Source of the DNA: Belnapia sp.
GTDB taxonomy: Bacteria; Pseudomonadota; Alphaproteobacteria; Acetobacterales; Acetobacteraceae
Assembly: GCA_028291445.1 (NCBI GenBank)
Contig: JAQGIA010000389.1
Span: forward strand, 1 to 6,940
DNA: 6,940 nt
Direction of reading: 5' to 3'
The translations under genes were made by a program, and so were the position numbers. Below the pieces are notes generated by a model. The model was not told the DNA's origin, searched no databases, and was given only the letters and a program-made list of their open reading frames with translations. Each line of letters begins with the position of its first letter. The stretch's first letter is position 1. Below, one piece after another: positions 5,684 to 6,940 of the stretch.

Positions 5684-6940
5684 TCAGCGGGACGGCCGCT
5701 CGATGTTCCAGATCACCGGGAAGCCGAAGTCGATCACGCCCCGCAACTCCGCCCGCCACACCGCCGGGGCCTGGAACTGGCCATCCACCGGAAAGGTGAC
5801 GTTCTCGATCGCCAGCCGCTGCAATTCGGCCGCCAGCTCCTTCCGCTTGGCCGGATCGCTTTCGGCGGCGAAGGCCTCCAGCACCGGGGTCATCGCCGGG
5901 ATGCAATAGCCCCAGGGTTGGTTGTTGGTGCAATTGTAGCCGACCGCAACGTTGGACAGCGGGTCCGCCATGTCGAAGCCGGTATAGATCACCGGCACCA
6001 GATTCCAGCCGCCGCGCTCGATCGGCTCCCGCGCCACCCAGCGCTGGGCGATGGAGGACCAGTCGGAGGTGTTGACGTCGAGGTTGAAGCCGGCGCGCTT
6101 CAGCCGGTCGATCACCACCAGTGCCATCGGGTTGATGAGGGCGCTGTCGGCCGGCTGCAGGATGACGATGCGCTCGTTGTTGTAGCCGGCCTCCTTCAGC
6201 AGGGCGCGGGCGCGCTCGAGGCTCGGCGTGCGGATGATCTCGCCGCCGGCATCGCTGCTGTAGCGGGTGCCGCAGAGGTACATCGAGGTGCAGCCCGGAT
6301 CGGTCATGCCCTCGGGCAGGCCGTGGCCGGCGAGGATCTCGCTGCGGTCGAGGGCTGCCTGCAGGGCGCGGCGCATCAGCACATTGTCGAAGGGCGGCAG
6401 GTGGTGGTTGATGCTGACGCCGCCGACGATGTGCGCGATGCCGCCCGGCTTGGCGATGACCAGGTTACGGTCGCGGCGGAAGATCGAGAGGTAGTCGATC
6501 GGGCCGTATTCCAGGTAGTCAACCTCGCCCCGGGTGAGCGCCGCGGCGCGCAGCGAGATGTCCGGCAGGGTGACGAATTCGACGCGCTCGATCTTCGCGA
6601 GCTTGCCACCCGAGAGGCCGTCGGCCGGCTCGGCGCGTGGGACGTAGCGCGGGTTGCGGCGGAAGAAGGTGCGCTCGCCGGGGACCCATTCGTCCTTGAG
6701 GAAGAGGTAGGGGCCGCTGCCGACGACCTCGGCCACCGCCTGGGTCGGCGGGGTGGCGCTGGCCAGCCGGGCGGGCATGATGAAGGGCACGTGCACGCTC
6801 GGCTTGCCGAGCGCATCGATGACGCCGCCGAAAGGCTGGGCGAGCTGCAGCACGAAGCGGTTCGGCGCCTCGGCGCGCAGCTCCTTCGTCGCCGCGATCA
6901 GCCGGCGGCCAATGGAATCACGCGCGCCCCAGCGCTTGAG
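5684..6940 (-). CDS. ABC transporter family 5 solute-binding protein (C-terminal part, cut by window edge)
   Basis: The C-terminal 418 residues of a periplasmic substrate-binding protein of the SBP_bac_5 (DppA/OppA-like) family, which delivers peptides or similar small molecules to an ABC permease. The frame is open to base 6940, so the signal peptide and N-lobe start lie outside; the GTG at 6853 is internal, since matching sequence (LKRWGARDSIGRRLIAA) continues upstream. Family stretches are GKPSVHVPFIMPARLA, VGSGPYLFLKDEWVPGE with FFRRNPRYVPR (the typical GSGPY...NPxY pattern), VDYLEYGPID, NNVLMR-type FDNVLMRRALQAALDR and LLKEAGY. Paired cysteines in DPGCTSMYLCGTRY and GYNCTNNQPWGYCIP may form disulfides. 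Substrate cannot be told from sequence; annotated dipeptide, glutathione and opine binders all share this layout. It ends at TGA 5686-5684, convergent with the kinase. No permease or ATPase gene is in the window. Confidence 0.93.
   Translation of the reverse strand, partial: LKRWGARDSIGRRLIAATKELRAEAPNRFVLQLAQPFGGVIDALGKPSVHVPFIMPARLASATPPTQAVAEVVGSGPYLFLKDEWVPGERTFFRRNPRYVPRAEPADGLSGGKLAKIERVEFVTLPDISLRAAALTRGEVDYLEYGPIDYLSIFRRDRNLVIAKPGGIAHIVGGVSINHHLPPFDNVLMRRALQAALDRSEILAGHGLPEGMTDPGCTSMYLCGTRYSSDAGGEIIRTPSLERARALLKEAGYNNERIVILQPADSALINPMALVVIDRLKRAGFNLDVNTSDWSSIAQRWVAREPIERGGWNLVPVIYTGFDMADPLSNVAVGYNCTNNQPWGYCIPAMTPVLEAFAAESDPAKRKELAAELQRLAIENVTFPVDGQFQAPAVWRAELRGVIDFGFPVIWNIERPSR

Noticed and set aside
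6851..6853. GTG at 6853 as the start of the solute-binding protein
   Set aside because: The frame stays open to the window edge and the upstream residues fit the family, so the gene is truncated by the window instead of starting here.
1..6940. Insertion sequences, CRISPR arrays, tRNA or rRNA genes, toxin-antitoxin or defence genes
   Set aside because: I found no transposase, terminal repeats, spaced direct repeats, RNA gene or defence-type protein; all major open frames are accounted for by ordinary chromosomal genes.

Overview
The window is a high-GC stretch of chromosome with strong codon bias and dense protein coding. It looks alphaproteobacterial, probably from the Acetobacteraceae/Roseomonas-like group. 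That placement is an inference from base composition, the globin, HWE-kinase and solute-binding protein families, and gene style; there is no rRNA or other marker to prove it.

Layout. (1) 1-805, minus: the first 268 residues of a large molybdopterin/[4Fe-4S] oxidoreductase, cut by the window edge and most like SoeA-type sulfite dehydrogenases or related polysulfide/thiosulfate reductase catalytic subunits. (2) 806-951: a divergent control region with a 10-bp inverted repeat and a TTG-N8-CAA box of the CRP/FNR type. (3) 952-1365, plus: a single-domain bacterial globin with a good Shine-Dalgarno. (4) 1410-3145, minus: pdxA then pdxJ, overlapping by ATGA. They encode consecutive steps of the DXP-dependent pyridoxal phosphate pathway. 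A 24-bp tandem duplication covers the pdxJ 3' end, and a run of ten C lies right after its start codon. (5) 3146-3467: a 322-base divergent gap with a possible small upstream ORF and a C-rich tract. (6) 3468-5600, plus: a membrane-bound HWE-family histidine kinase with periplasmic sensor, HAMP-like linker, PAS and kinase core; no response regulator is visible. (7) 5621-5656: a strong intergenic hairpin between convergent genes, terminator-like for the kinase. (8) 5684-6940, minus: the C-terminal 418 residues of an ABC-transporter family 5 (peptide/opine/nickel-type) solute-binding protein, cut by the window edge.

How they work together. PdxA and PdxJ act as a pair: PdxA makes the unstable amino-ketone that PdxJ condenses with deoxyxylulose 5-phosphate. 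The globin and the oxidoreductase share a control region and could both respond to oxygen or NO, but this is inferred only from the box and the gene families. The kinase and the transport protein are separate units with no visible functional link. I see no mobile element, CRISPR array, tRNA or rRNA, and no convincing undescribed system. The most interesting items are small: the regulatory box and hairpin, the duplicated pdxJ tail, the C10 tract, and the possible coupled small ORF ahead of the kinase.
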